NCBI GenBank assembly: GCA_963971425.1
Contig: OZ020526.1
Coordinates: forward strand, 17,389,173 to 17,453,172
Direction of reading: 5' to 3'
Origin: Bryoerythrophyllum caledonicum
Taxonomy: Eukaryota; Streptophyta; Bryopsida; Pottiales; Pottiaceae
DNA: 64,000 nt
Position numbers and translations under genes: made by a program. Below are positions 25,475 to 45,248 of this stretch, piece by piece. Under the pieces are notes generated by a model, which had not been told where the DNA came from, did no database searches, and saw nothing but the letters and a program-made list of their open reading frames with translations. Numbering within the stretch: position 1 is the first letter of the stretch; each line of letters starts with the position of its first letter.

Positions 25475-26871
25475 ATGGAGCGGAGCGACAGGGAGCGCGC
25501 GGAGGCGGGGCGGAGGTGGGCGCCGAAGCGCGTGCTGAGGAATTGGGAATACCTGGTCGGGGCCGCAGTGCGGGCGGATCCGGAGGTCCGCGACCACTCT
25601 GCGCAGGCCGAAATCGAAGCCGTCATGGAAGCTGCCGATGTCATCTGCGTAGACGACATTGACGTGGCTCGCATTCGTACGTGCCTTGATTCCCACCCTC
25701 CCTGCCTGTGCCTTGTTTTGTTCCCGTGTCCGTAGCGTGTCGGTAGGGGAAGCTTTGCAATCCGATTAGGTGTTTGATCATTAGAGTTTTTTTGCTGCAA
25801 ATGTAGCTAATAAGTACGAGTATGAGCAGTTTAGGGCTCTTTTCTGGGGTTAGAAGGCTGTAAGGTGCGATTTCCATAGTTAGGCCATCATGAGTGAGCC
25901 GGCTCCTGTTCAGATGTCGTTTTAGCGTTTCCATGGCCCTGGAATCTATACATGCAACAATAAAGGAAGAGTAGCAAATTCGTTATGTGTAGAGCCTCAG
26001 CTGGAAGCTTGAGAAGCTAGAATGTGAAAAGAATGGGAGTTTTATGGAATGGCGTAGAGAGAAAGGAAGAGGGGAAGCTTGTGCTGATTGTAGATCACGT
26101 GACAGGGATAATATCTCCAACACAGGCAAGGGCTATAGCAAGTAGTCTTCGAGGAATCTTAGCGTTCATGAATACAGAGGTTGGCAGTGATACTGTTGTT
26201 AACGATATGCAGTGGGTGTATGGCAGTGTACGAATATGCATGCCATTTAGCTGGACAACTGGACTCTTTAAGTGAAAGGCGGGGCGTTCTCCAGTTCAAA
26301 TCGGCTTTGAAAGTCGCTATGACGGTAGGTGCTAGTGCGTTTCGAGAGGATTCTGTGGAGGGTAAGCAGGGTTGTTTTTTCTGTGGAGGGTAAGCAGCGA
26401 GAAAAAAGAACTTGGTGCATGTATACCATTAATGATGCTTGTAGTGACATGAGCGCGTGTTCCTCTTTATTTTCCTGGAAAGTCCACTGTTTTTGTGTAG
26501 ACGTTCAACAATTTGAACCTTTAAACTTCACAGTGAAGTGTTGCGGATTTGTACAGCTTGAACTTCCAGCGGTCAGAATTCTTGGGTTGCATGGATGTCT
26601 CAGGTTTTGTGGCGAAGGCTTGGCATATAAGCTGAGTAGATGTAGTAAATCTTGAGTGAGCTACATCCAAATCTTGACAGTAAGTGATGACATATTTGGA
26701 ATCTTGATATTTATGCAGCGACAGCGTCAGAATCACATTGGCCGTAGCGAAGATTTTTGGGCTATCACTAATTACTGTACTAAGCTCAAGAATGAGAACA
26801 TTGAGAATCTTGAGGCAGAGGAGCAAGCGGCTCGGGAAGGTCGGGCACCAGAAGGCGAGGATCCTTCATAG
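25475..26871 (+). CDS. Small gene of unknown function, at least two exons (model provisional)
   Basis: I do not recognise the family. Exon 1 (25475-25676) is GC-rich and codes for a charged, helical N-terminus (MERSDRERAEAGRRWAPKR, then an acidic helix with VMEAADVICVDDIDVARI). It stops at a GTACGT donor. A last exon with coding character ends at the TAG at 26869-26871 and reads RQNHIGRSEDFWAITNYC, then a very acidic tail EEQAAREGRAPEGEDPS. An acceptor at 26680 would join the two in phase, giving a product of about 130 residues, but a missing middle exon is equally possible. No signal peptide or membrane segment is clear. ATG was chosen over the upstream in-frame GTG. Confidence 0.5.
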
Positions 26872-28592
26872 TATGTTGTCGAATCCCATTGCTGTTGGTG
26901 AAATCTTCATCTTTATTGGGCCTTGTCACTAATATTTCTTAGAGTTCACAGTGCATACCGGTGCATGTAGATACTATGGTACCGGCTGCACTTCAAGCAG
27001 GACTGTCCTATACTTCTCCAAACCGGTGTATTTTCTGTTTTAGATTGCATCAATGGAGTCTTTGTGTGCTGCTCCATTGCGGAGCTGCTTCTGCTAGTGT
27101 TCTGTTTGTTATCGTGATAATCAATTGTCTTAGTACTAAATCTTTTATTATGAAAACTGGTACACATTCAGCTGTCCCCTACTCAGGACAATGATTAGTT
27201 GCTTGGCATATTATTCGAATGAACGTAATATTGAATTTGGAATATTGGCTAATCTCACGTGGTGTCGAAGTGGTACATAATGATGGTGTGACAGCGTTCC
27301 TGTCATGTTTATTGAGCTGTGTGGGTTGGTTTCCGCAGCCAGGCGTTGAGAACAGCGACTCTTACAGGATTCTACGAAGTTTTCAATATCTTGAACAATG
27401 CGGCTAAGTTCTTGAGAGCGACAGTGGAATCTGAAGTTGGCTCTGGTGGTACCAATAGTCCTTTCCATCACCTTTGTGAGGTGCGATTCTGTTCATATTC
27501 TGCATTTTACATTGTTGGATGTGAAAATTGTTGAGAGCTTTGACAGTTTTTTCATCTTAGCCTGCGAAGGGATGTACCGCGTCATCCCTATGATATGCAT
27601 CTTTGCTACACACATTATCCGCTATATTAATCTACGACTGATTTAGAATTCATGTTACACGGAACTTCAATGTAGTTTATGTCAGTTGCTTCTTGACTCG
27701 ACAAGGATATAAGTGGGCCGGTGTTAGCACGTAGTTGAGTGATAAGGTAACCCTTGTCTTTATTGATGAGGTCAGGAAGGTCAAGAATGTCGCCAAGCTT
27801 TTTGATAGCATTATAGGTTGGCTCTACTGGTCATGACGCAACAGTGGTCAGTTGAAATATATTATCTTTGATTGGAATCACGATTGAGAGTAGGTCTACG
27901 TATTTGAGTTTCAGCTTTGAGAGTATTTCTGTCTGGATGGTCTATATGAGTTGTTTTGATCACTTTTGGTGGCATCACCATGTTCTTCACATTAGGGGAA
28001 GACACAATTACCCCAGCGTTGACATTTCATCATTCTTGGAGAAGTTTATTCAACAACTTGACTTGTAATAAATTCTAGGATTTGAGAACTCATTTAGCAT
28101 GAAATTGTTGAATCCCAAACCCTAAAATTTGTAAAGACTGATGAAATAGTTTGAGTAACTCTGACTACTTAAGCATAGTTGCATGAAATTGGCGAATGTG
28201 GCAAAGGCTTCCATCAAGGAGTTCGTGCAGTTTTGAGCAAAGCCAAAACTGAAACTGGAGCAGTTTTGGCTTTGCTCAACTGGGCCTCTTGTAGAGATAG
28301 AGGCTGACTGTTTCCTAATTTGTTGTTCAGTTGGTGGTCGATCTGCACCGTCAATTGTTTACCACGAACGTTGTTTCATATAGAGAACGACCATCCTTAG
28401 AGGTCATTAAGACAACAGCTGCCACCTTCTCCAAGCCGCATGATGGTATGCATTGATATTACTTTAGTTGTGCTAGCTTTTCTTTCGGCAAACTTGGGAT
28501 TCTTTGTCTCAACACTTGTTCCATGTGAATATTTGTATTTCATGTTTGGTCTACAATCGTAAAGTAGGAAAGTGGCTACCCTCACATTATGA
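26872..28592. other. Region between the small gene and the kinase gene
   Basis: It contains no frame I can support as coding. It may hold 3' UTR of the upstream gene and promoter or upstream exons of the kinase gene. A perfect 18-bp inverted repeat lies at 28234-28278. Confidence 0.45.
28234..28278. repeat. Perfect 18-bp hairpin with 9-base loop
   Basis: TGAGCAAAGCCAAAACTG (28234-28251), loop AAACTGGAG, then its exact inverse (28261-28278). It lies about 315 bases before the kinase reading frame, so it may be in its promoter, 5' UTR or an intron. Confidence 0.85.
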
Positions 28593-30269
28593 ATGGTTCC
28601 TGCAGAGACGTTAGCAAGAGATTTGGAGCAAATCCTTAATGCCAACACACCCATCAAGAAATCTCGGGTCTCTAAAATCGTCTTCAAGATCTCGGGCTTA
28701 TATGAACGGATTACCTATAGCATGGTACCCAAGCATATCTCTAGCATGCCCATGGCATGGCCCTCTGGCACGCCCATGGCGTGGAAGTTGCTCAATCTCT
28801 GCGTGAGAGAAGTGCAAAAGTCGGCGGAATACTTGAGCAGGGAAGGTGCAGGTGTAGCATATGTGATGAATGTGAACCAGTGTTACTTGCTCGTAAAAGT
28901 GCTTACGAAGACAGAGAAATCTCTGGCAAGTATCAATCAGGCACAGCTTCGGGATGTAAATCCAATTCTAGTGCTTGGAGAGCTTCTCCAAACTCTCCAT
29001 GACGCCCAGATGCTCATCGAAGCCAGCTGCATTTTTAGAACTGAATCCCAGTGGCCAAGAGAGGCTTTTGAACAAGGTGATATGAATCATACTTTTTTAA
29101 GAGTACTATATGAAGTTGAATGGCACACAGCTGTGCTTCTCAGGATGGTGGCGTTCGGGATTTCTCAAAACAATGGCGTAGAATTTCTCATCCAACATGA
29201 TGGTCAACCTAGAGGGGATGTAAAAACTGCTCAGTTGGAAGCGATGGAGAGCGATAAGGAGAGTCTTAAACATCGTCTCAAATCTATGAAGGTGGCAGAT
29301 CCAACAGAGCAAGGGCTTGCTCATCAATTGCTAAATCGAATGGAAGCACCATCTTCTGATTTGGTCTTCTTGAATCTCGATGGCTTCGATCACAAAGGCG
29401 CTCCTCATATTGGTAGTGGTTCATTTGGCGCAGTGGTAAAAACCAATTTTCTTGGTAGGCAATGTGCAATGAAAGTTATTGAGGGGATCCGTGGACATGA
29501 AGACGACTTTGAGAAGGAGACGGATGCTGCAAAGAAACTGGGAAACCACCCACATCTAGTGCGCCTCCACTGTTATTCCAAGAGACATGATGCGTGCTAT
29601 CTCATTATGGAGGAGCTGCAGATGGACCTGGCGAAAGTTTTGCGCCTCAAGAATATGAATGGCGAGGGACTCTCAATGGTAGAAGCTGTCGCCTTGATGC
29701 TTCAAATTGGGGAAGGTTTGAAACACATTCATAGTAAAGAAGCGGCGCATCGTGACCTTAAACCCGGGAACATCCTTGTCAACCTTGCAGATCCTTCTAG
29801 CAAATACCTATCAAGAATTCAGTCGGTGAAGATTGCTGATTTTGGCTTAACCAAGACCCAAGCTGCAGTTATAACATGTTCCAACCACACAAGAAACAGA
29901 GGTACGTCAGTGTACATGGCGCCTGAAGTTATGAAATCAGGCGGAGAAGATGACCCGGGGAGCACTAGATTTAACCCGGCAAAAGCTGACGTCTTTAGCT
30001 TTGGCGTTTTGTGCTCCGAGATTCTGACTGGGGAGACTCCTTACAAAGGAATTCTAGCGAAGCAGATGAAAGAGCAAGTGAAGGCGGGTACGTTGAGACC
30101 GAATCTGCCAACGAATTGTCCTCCCCGGTTAACCAATCTACTAAAAAAATGTTGGGCTGGGGATTATAAAGAGCGGCCTCTACTTCCTGAAGTTTGCAAA
30201 GAACTGAGGTACATCAAAGCACTCCTGTTGATGTTCATGGATGTACCTAGGCACAGAAGTTTCTGCTGA
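28593..30269 (+). CDS. Protein kinase with helical N-terminal domain
   Basis: A single 558-codon frame encodes a probably active Ser/Thr (tyrosine-kinase-like) kinase. Residues about 1-190 are predicted helical with no recognised motif; a cysteine-poor bundle is suggested by long amphipathic stretches (WKLLNLCVREVQKSAEYL; NPILVLGELLQTLHDAQML). The kinase domain fills about 265-545: glycine loop GSGSFG (274-279), Lys294 in CAMKVI, HRDLKPGN (386-393), DFG (416-418), APE (444-446). All catalytic residues are present. The layout, a helical bundle then kinase, resembles plant HeLo/MLKL-like or MCAfunc-type kinases, but I cannot assign it to either. The bases CCTGCAG just inside the frame could be a splice acceptor, so the true start may lie in an upstream exon. 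Confidence 0.85.
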   Translation: MVPAETLARDLEQILNANTPIKKSRVSKIVFKISGLYERITYSMVPKHISSMPMAWPSGTPMAWKLLNLCVREVQKSAEYLSREGAGVAYVMNVNQCYLLVKVLTKTEKSLASINQAQLRDVNPILVLGELLQTLHDAQMLIEASCIFRTESQWPREAFEQGDMNHTFLRVLYEVEWHTAVLLRMVAFGISQNNGVEFLIQHDGQPRGDVKTAQLEAMESDKESLKHRLKSMKVADPTEQGLAHQLLNRMEAPSSDLVFLNLDGFDHKGAPHIGSGSFGAVVKTNFLGRQCAMKVIEGIRGHEDDFEKETDAAKKLGNHPHLVRLHCYSKRHDACYLIMEELQMDLAKVLRLKNMNGEGLSMVEAVALMLQIGEGLKHIHSKEAAHRDLKPGNILVNLADPSSKYLSRIQSVKIADFGLTKTQAAVITCSNHTRNRGTSVYMAPEVMKSGGEDDPGSTRFNPAKADVFSFGVLCSEILTGETPYKGILAKQMKEQVKAGTLRPNLPTNCPPRLTNLLKKCWAGDYKERPLLPEVCKELRYIKALLLMFMDVPRHRSFC

Positions 30270-30734
30270 TCGAAAGGTGAAGATCAAGGATAGTGAGCGC
30301 AAAATTTAGACCATGCTCCATCTGTGATCAGGTCATGCTCCATTCATTAAGCTTTTGCTTGGAGAGGACCAATGAGCTTCTTTTACTGGCTTGAATTGTA
30401 TATAGAATTGAGTTGGCCATGATGATTCATCACTACTAGTCTCTTTTCCTCCTTATCCTTAAAATAAATATCATGCCAAATGAATTGAACTTCTGCAGCG
30501 CCAACGCAATCTACTCAACATCGCAAAACCTGACCATTTTGGAGCGTCAAACTGCAGGTAAATGGACATTGATATCTGATAGTGCTCCAACATAAAAACG
30601 TATAAACATGCCGTGTTTAAGTTATCACAGACAATGAAAAATAGAAAAAAAACATATGCGATTAGTATAAATATCCTTCCATCCAATGGTCCCATCTTTT
30701 AGAGTCTAACGTAAGCCCCCCTAAAACCGACAAG
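30270..30734. other. Kinase gene 3' flank
   Basis: Probable 3' UTR of the kinase gene, then the target site of the large LINE. No gene was seen. Confidence 0.5.
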
Positions 30735-30748
30735 TTAAGGAATGTGCA
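30735..30748. repeat. Target-site duplication, LINE 3' side
   Basis: TTAAGGAATGTGCA, identical to 44921-44934 on the far side of the element. Confidence 0.93.
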
Positions 30749-30754
30749 AAGAAG

Positions 30755-30900
30755 AAGAACGCCGGTCCCCGAATTTGGAGGCCGGCGTGAATAAAGTGTC
30801 CGTTCATTCCACCACTAAGTCCATGCCCACCGGGCATGGGTTAGTAGTATGGAACTACTTCCCCCTTTCGAGGGAGGACACTATGTACCCAGTAACAAGT
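30755..30900 (-). other. Conserved structured 3' terminus of the LINE
   Basis: Read on the minus strand: GTGTCC, a small CTCGAAAG hairpin, a long stem built from CCATGCCC-GGT-GGGCATGG extended by ACTACTAA/TTAGTGGT and TTCC/GGAA, closing GGACAC (pairs with GTGTCC), then TTTATTCA, the CGCCGG...CCGGCG hairpin and TTC repeats. The same block ends copies at 4695-4825, 1798-1900 and 5954-6100. By analogy with other LINEs it is the likely reverse-transcriptase recognition structure. That role is inferred. Confidence 0.75.
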
Positions 30901-30979
30901 AGCCAATATCAAAAGACCCAAGGTCCAAAAAGTCTCTTAAAGGAAGGAGGAAGTGTACGGTGAAATTGCAAGTACAGGT

Positions 30980-39295
<8,316 letters not shown>

Positions 39296-39354
39296 ATATA
39301 ATTTAGTATATATATATACTATAGTGTGGTTTATTGTAGCGTTGTTTAACGCTA

Positions 39355-40941
39355 TTAGTTTGACGTGTCCATTTTGCCTTCAATAGCACGTTGTTCTCGT
39401 TCCGATGCTTGTGTTTCCGCCGCCATGATGGTTGCAATTAGTTGGGATCGGAGAGTCGACATTTCCCCTCGAAGGGATTTGACTGTGTTTGCTTGCACCA
39501 TATCCGCATATTGTCTCGCTTCTTCCACAATTTCCCCTTTCATGGTTTTCATTTCTCTCCGGAGTTGTTGTAGAGTAACACCATTGCCTTTGTTTGGACC
39601 ATTTTCCATGGCAATTACCGCATTAGCTACGGCCGAGTTTACATCCGTGAATCCTAGTCTTACCAATTCATCGGTGCTTGGCTTGTTACTACCATCCAAA
39701 CTCTTAGGGTGGGGGGAAAACATGATGTATTTACCATGAAGTTTTTTACTTTGTTTGACAAATTTCTTATACACCGCGGCGTTTAGACACTCAACATTGC
39801 AAGTGCCGACATGTCTCCCATGCTCGAGTTTGAAGAATGTATCTACCACATTCTCTTCCCCAAGTATAGACTTAATGCCATCCGCTAGTTCTTTTTCACT
39901 CTTTGTTTTGTTGAGGTTTTTTGCAATTAGAATTAAACAATTCTTTTTTGCAATCTCATCCTCATCCATTTTCTGGGTTGCAAAGATTGGCACAAAAATC
40001 TCATTGTTGAAAGAGACTTTGTAATCCTTTACTTTGGCTGCTTGCTCCGGAGAAGGGGTTTTGACCCATGCAAATTCTGAGAATCCCTTTTTTTCTACCC
40101 CCGTTACTTCAAAATCATATCCCCTGGCAAAACTATCTCTCACAATTTCTTCATGCAAGTCATATGCTTCTTTGTTGGCTAGGTTTGGACCGGATATTTT
40201 GACTGACAAGAGATGTGAGAATGCCAAGGCATCATATGACTTGCATATTTTGCCTTTGTGTGGGATTCCTTCATTCAGAGTGAGAATGAAGGGCCTTGTC
40301 CCTTGCAATAATCCTTTGGCATCCACCGCTGGATTTTTTAGGTGTAATTTAATAGCTCCGCTCCAATTTTCTGATTGGTGATAGCAGAAGACAGCTATTG
40401 GTTCACCAATGCGGGTCCCAGTAGGGATTTCCATATCTATAAGGCGTGATTTTATCATATCTAAAGTCACATCCTTCGCCCATTTTTGATCACCAAGTTC
40501 AAAGTGGATTGATACTTGGTAATCCAAGGCATAGCCATCTTCATCCACCTCAACTTCACTTGGAAGTTGGGTGAGGTTGAAGTGGTTGCCATTCTTTCCA
40601 TCCACCCGTTTGGAGGACCATTCTTCCTGGGGGACGAATGGGAAGGAGGGCATTGACTCGATACTTTCGGCTGCTTCTTTGCAACTTAGCCCCTTTTTGA
40701 CCAGATTTTCTAAAGTATGCAAAGGTACTTTCGGACTCCCATTTTTTTTTGCTAGAATGTTCATTGTGTGGAAGCCTAACCAGTATTTGGTGTAAGGCAA
40801 ACTTGTTGCCTTAACCTTTTTCTGGAGGGCACTTGCAACAATCAAGGCATTTTCACTTGTAGCTATTGGACAAGGGTTTACGTCTAATACTTCAACAAAC
40901 AAACGCTTGGAGGGGGTCACCGCAGCTTGAAGTTGAGACAT
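39355..40941 (-). CDS. LINE ORF1, RNA-binding-like protein
   Basis: Probable nucleic-acid-binding partner of the LINE. I take the ATG at 40941 (MSQLQAAVTPSKRLFVEVLD) as the start, giving 528 residues; the open frame continues upstream to 43266 but that part is low-complexity and repeat-like, consistent with leader. A region at about residues 350-440 (CLILIAKNLNKTKSEKEL ... GTCNVECLNAAVYKKFV ... LHGKYIMFSPHP) has the beta-alpha-beta spacing of an RRM. The C-terminal 75 residues (RREMKTMKGEIVEEARQYA onward) look like a coiled coil, suggesting oligomerisation as in other ORF1 proteins. The stop precedes ORF2 by 59 bases. No zinc knuckle is visible in ORF1. Confidence 0.7.
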   Translation of the reverse strand: MSQLQAAVTPSKRLFVEVLDVNPCPIATSENALIVASALQKKVKATSLPYTKYWLGFHTMNILAKKNGSPKVPLHTLENLVKKGLSCKEAAESIESMPSFPFVPQEEWSSKRVDGKNGNHFNLTQLPSEVEVDEDGYALDYQVSIHFELGDQKWAKDVTLDMIKSRLIDMEIPTGTRIGEPIAVFCYHQSENWSGAIKLHLKNPAVDAKGLLQGTRPFILTLNEGIPHKGKICKSYDALAFSHLLSVKISGPNLANKEAYDLHEEIVRDSFARGYDFEVTGVEKKGFSEFAWVKTPSPEQAAKVKDYKVSFNNEIFVPIFATQKMDEDEIAKKNCLILIAKNLNKTKSEKELADGIKSILGEENVVDTFFKLEHGRHVGTCNVECLNAAVYKKFVKQSKKLHGKYIMFSPHPKSLDGSNKPSTDELVRLGFTDVNSAVANAVIAMENGPNKGNGVTLQQLRREMKTMKGEIVEEARQYADMVQANTVKSLRGEMSTLRSQLIATIMAAETQASEREQRAIEGKMDTSN

Positions 40942-43900
40942 ACTGTAGATGACAAGGATGGAGGTGTTACTAAAAAAGTTGTAAAGCCTAGCTGTAGCAT
41001 TACCCCTTATCACCTTGATTCTAACTTCTCCCCACAACATGCATTGAGGGCTTGATGAAGTTAGAATGATCAAGAAGGAGTGGGTTTTAACAATGTATAT
41101 GGCATGCAAGAAGTTGAATTGACCTCTAAATTTTGACTCTAAATGAGAGGAATCAAGGCTGTGAGAATAAGTGAGATATACACATACACGACCATGAGAG
41201 GTGCCAAAAGAGTGGTCACCTCCCCAAGAAAATACGACTAATATTAAACTTTGTGTGCATGACCATGGGTTTTCACAATAAACCCGATGGTTACATACGA
41301 TAACAAATTGCAAAGGGAGTGATAAGGAGCTATAACCTGGTGTTACACTTGGAGTGGGTCTTGGGAGTTGAAGCGTACTAGTGTGAAGCTGCCCTTCGGT
41401 ATACTGATGTAACGCTGCCCTGTGGTAGACTTCTGGGCTTCTACGGGGTCTGCTCCCTGGTTGCGGCCTGGCACACACGTTCGAATTTTGCCAGTGCCTG
41501 GTACCGTGTATGACGGGCTTAGGGCTGCTCCTGCTCTGTCCCCTTACTGGAACGTTGTAAGACGCCACTAGTCTGCAGCCTCTCCTCACCAGGCTTCGGA
41601 TGCAGATCGCCTCTCGTCTTGCTAGTGCTTGCCTGCCGGCATCCTGGTTCTCGTGTGAGGGCTTGCCGCCAGCCTTCTTCCTTGCTTCGAAATGGGTCGG
41701 CTTGGCTTCTTCGCTTGGCGTGGGATTGTACTTGGTGATTACGAGTGTTGCACCGCCTGATTTCTTCCTCGCTAGGGTTTGAATCGGCTTCCTAGAGCTT
41801 GGCGTGGGTTTCGACTTGGTACTCAGGGTTAGTGCACGCGAGTCGTCCACTCTGGACTGAGGGCTTGATGTTCGGGACTTCGGGTTCGTGGTGTTCAGTG
41901 GGTTCAGCTGCCGCCAGCCAACGTCCTTGGTTCTCAGCTTCGCTGGGTTCTTGTGCAGCCGCCAACCATCACCCTCGGTTCTCAGCTCCACAGGGTTGTT
42001 GTGTCTTCGCGGGATTGTACGCGCGGCGCCAGCCTGTTGTGATCTCTCGCAATGACTCGTCGAAGATCTCACATCTGTGACTGCCTCTGTGGTAGGTACG
42101 CAGACCTTCGGTGTCCTGGCGTCTCCAGACAGCAGATCTTCAGTTCCGACGTCGGCCTCGTCCCCAATCGGCAACCTTGTCTTTAGTCCGCACACGTCCG
42201 ATCTTGCGTATTTGTTGGCTGTTGGTACTCCAGAATCTTGTTGCTTCTGTCCGCCAACCTTGAGGGTTGAAATATTGCCGAGATCTTGCTGACTCTTTAC
42301 ACTGTCTCTGTGGGCTGCAGGGACCTGTCGCTTGGGAGGGCTGCCGAATTCTTCGAGATCTTGGTTGCTGGTCTTCCAAGATTGGCTGGTACGTTCTCCT
42401 TCTTTGACTGGCGTTGGCGATGATGTTATTGCTTTGTGCGGTGTAAAAATGTTGGCTTCCGATCTGAGCCACGCTTCTATGTTGCCCAGGACTACGGTGA
42501 TCTGGTGGAAATGCAGCAGCAACAAGTTAGCCATAGATAGATTTGAAATGATCAAAACGCACAACAAGGTATTCTGAAAGAAAAAGGAGAGAGATTCTTC
42601 ACAGATGCAGCGCATCTTCAGTAAAGGTGTCCGATCTCCTTCCCGCAGGTCTTCTCTCAGGTATGCGTACACCCCTCTGGTTGTGAAAGTGGGACCTTGT
42701 TTTCCAAGGGCAGAGGGAATGCGTCTGCACAGTAGAGCAAAGTGAGAGGATCTGAAAGATGGGTAGGAGCGTGATTTATACCTTGTGATGGGTTGCCGTT
42801 TGGTGGATGTCGTCGTGTTCGATGAACGTCGATATTTTTTTGGTCGTTTAGGGTCGGCTCCTGCGTAGTGCCGTTCGAATACCTCTTGGCAGCTGTGATG
42901 TTGTATGTGGTAGTTCAGATCTTGATCTTTCATGGATTTGACCTTTTTGGAAATGTTGTGACGGCTAGGGTTTTGTTGCAGCAGCAGTTGGTGGTGGTTT
43001 CGTGTGCGTTTCCCATTGTTCCTATGACCAAGTAAAGACTTGCAAAGGAAGGGAGGCAAAAATGATGAGTTGGTGAGGATACTTACCTGGTTGTGCTCAT
43101 ATCTTGGTTTTGTGTGTTGTCTTGAGGTCTTGTTTGTACTTTGGCGTTGGTATGTTTGGGGCTGAGGTTGATGGTGGCGTTTTGATGCTTGGTGTGTGGA
43201 GCTGGTTTGGATGTGTTGCCTAGGGCTACTCGATTTGTGGAGTCCAGAGATCTGTTCGTCCTTCATTTCTGATTTCGGTGGATTCCTCGGTGTTGAGTCT
43301 TTGTTCTTCTCCTATTTGTGAAGTCTGTGTATCCCTCTGTTGCGCGCTGCTCCGCTGGAAAGTACACGGTTTTTTCTGGTGGTATGTGGCAGTAAACGAA
43401 AAATGGTTAGATGGGAGGTTTGGAAACGTACCTTGGCCACGGGTGGTGTTTCATTGTTGTTTTTGTCTGTCTTACATTTGGTGATGGTTGTGTTGGGTGC
43501 AAAGTGTTGACGTTGGTGTATTGTGGATGTCGCAGGTGACTTGGTGATCTTCCTGGACTGCTGCTGCTTCCTGCATTGTACCCTGTGTTCTATTGCTGGT
43601 CTTCTCGTTCTGCGACATCTTAGTGTCTTCTGGTAATAGAGATTAGGTATGACTGAAACAACATCAGCAGTCACTAGCAACTTATTACCAAATTTGCAAA
43701 GGCAGAATTGAAGCTTTTCTAAGTACATAATACACAAATGAGACTTAGCTGATCCTTGGGAGTGTTTAATCTTGTGGGCTGATCTTGTATCTTGGCGTTT
43801 GACTTGAGCACATTGCGGGCGGTAATCGGTCTTCATGTGTGTGCATGTGTCTTTAATTGGATATGATTCTGATTTCGGTGCGGAGCTGGTGTTGATCTTA

Positions 43901-44920
43901 TGTTGTAACTTCTGGAGAGTTGCAGGTGTTCCTGTGTAGGCGTGGAGTCGTTCTTGGTGGGCTTTGCTGTGTCGTGCCGGTACTCTCATATTGGTGATCT
44001 GCTGCGGTTTCGGAGTAGCCTTACGGACTGTGTTGAGCAGGCAGCTGCTGATCGTTGTTGTTCCTGCAGGGTTAGGGGGTGCCGATTCCCACTTCATGGT
44101 GCACGGCTTCTTGTTCGGGGTGTGTTGGTAGTGCGGTCTTTCTTCTGTTGTGTCGAGTAGGCAATTTATGTCCATTCTTGTACCTGTAGGGTTATGGAGT
44201 TCTACTACTACTATTGTTACTGCAGTTTGTGTCACTAACTTGCATTTCCTAACCTCGTACATTGCTAGATGTGCTTTGTATGCAAGCTCTAGCATATAAC
44301 TTCTATCATCAAACATTTTAAACTGTGATCTACAAACGGCGAACTTATACCCTCTAACATGAGGCATTGTAATCTGTGAAATAACAAAGGAGAACTTAGT
44401 TGCTTGTATTGAGTGTCGTCTTCGTATTGATTGTCGTCCTTGCTGTAATGATCTTGTGCCTTCTTGAGTGCTTCGAGTCTCGTGTTGGTAGCGCTTCGAC
44501 TTCATGGTTTTGCTAGAGTCCTAGTTGGGGAGGGGTTTTGGTGTATGGTAATCCTAAGGTGTCATTGTAATCAAGATCTAGATCTGATTGAATCAAGAAA
44601 TGATATGGGCTGCAACTACTAGATCTAGATTTGAGCCAACACAGAGCCCCGCCACAGATCTACCCTCTCAATCCAGTGCTAGATCGTTGCATCCTCACAT
44701 ATTTTGTGTCAATAGATCTAAGATCGGCAATCCCACAACACTCTACACACCATTAGCACACCGATCAGCAACAACGAAGTACACACAGGGATTTACAATG
44801 AGCCCAACAGCCCTTATTGTTGTGTGCATTGCATTTGTGCCTAACACTAGGAACCCCTCCTCACCAGGTTTTGCGGAGCTACTCTTCTCTCATCTCTCCC
44901 CAGCCCTGCTTCATCATTCT
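40942..44920 (-). other. LINE 5' leader, about 4 kb, with long open frames
   Basis: Between the element's 5' end and the ORF1 start, two long frames stay open: one continuous with ORF1 up to 43266, and a second of 397 codons (44505-43312). Both are rich in Ser, Thr, Arg, Gln and short imperfect repeats (such as CGGTTCTCAGCTCC, near 41930 and 41980). I recognise no domain. They may be chance open frames in a GC-richer promoter/UTR, or poorly conserved coding sequence. Confidence 0.55.
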
Positions 44921-44934
44921 TTAAGGAATGTGCA
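44921..44934. repeat. Target-site duplication, LINE 5' side
   Basis: TTAAGGAATGTGCA, exact match to 30735-30748. It marks the 5' end of the LINE at 44920. Confidence 0.93.
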
Positions 44935-45248
44935 TATATGAGAGAGGAGATAATTATACTATTATTTTTCAGTGATGGCCAATAGAACAACAATTCCAAC
45001 TTAAGTGATTTCATATTTTTTCGATGAAAACTCAATTAGGGCCGCTTCACACTATGCCTAAGTCGAGAGGCCAACCGTCAAAATGAGTGGCCAAACTATG
45101 GCGAGAGGCCAAATTTTTTTGCCAAAAAAATATATTAAATAATATAGATTGAAGGTTTGGCCAGTCGTGGTGTCAAGCCTGAAAGGCCAAGTTGAGTGGC
45201 CAAACCCCATACCATTCGCCAAGATTCCATTCATTTCTTACTATATGA

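Noticed and set aside
30755..30900. LINE 3'-terminal hairpins as an HDV-like or hammerhead ribozyme
   Set aside because: I could not place the conserved core nucleotides or the nested double pseudoknot, and the block sits at the 3' rather than the 5' end.
41799..42577. Plus-strand open frames opposite the LINE leader
   Set aside because: No domain or codon signal, and they lie antisense to the transposon leader; treated as chance.
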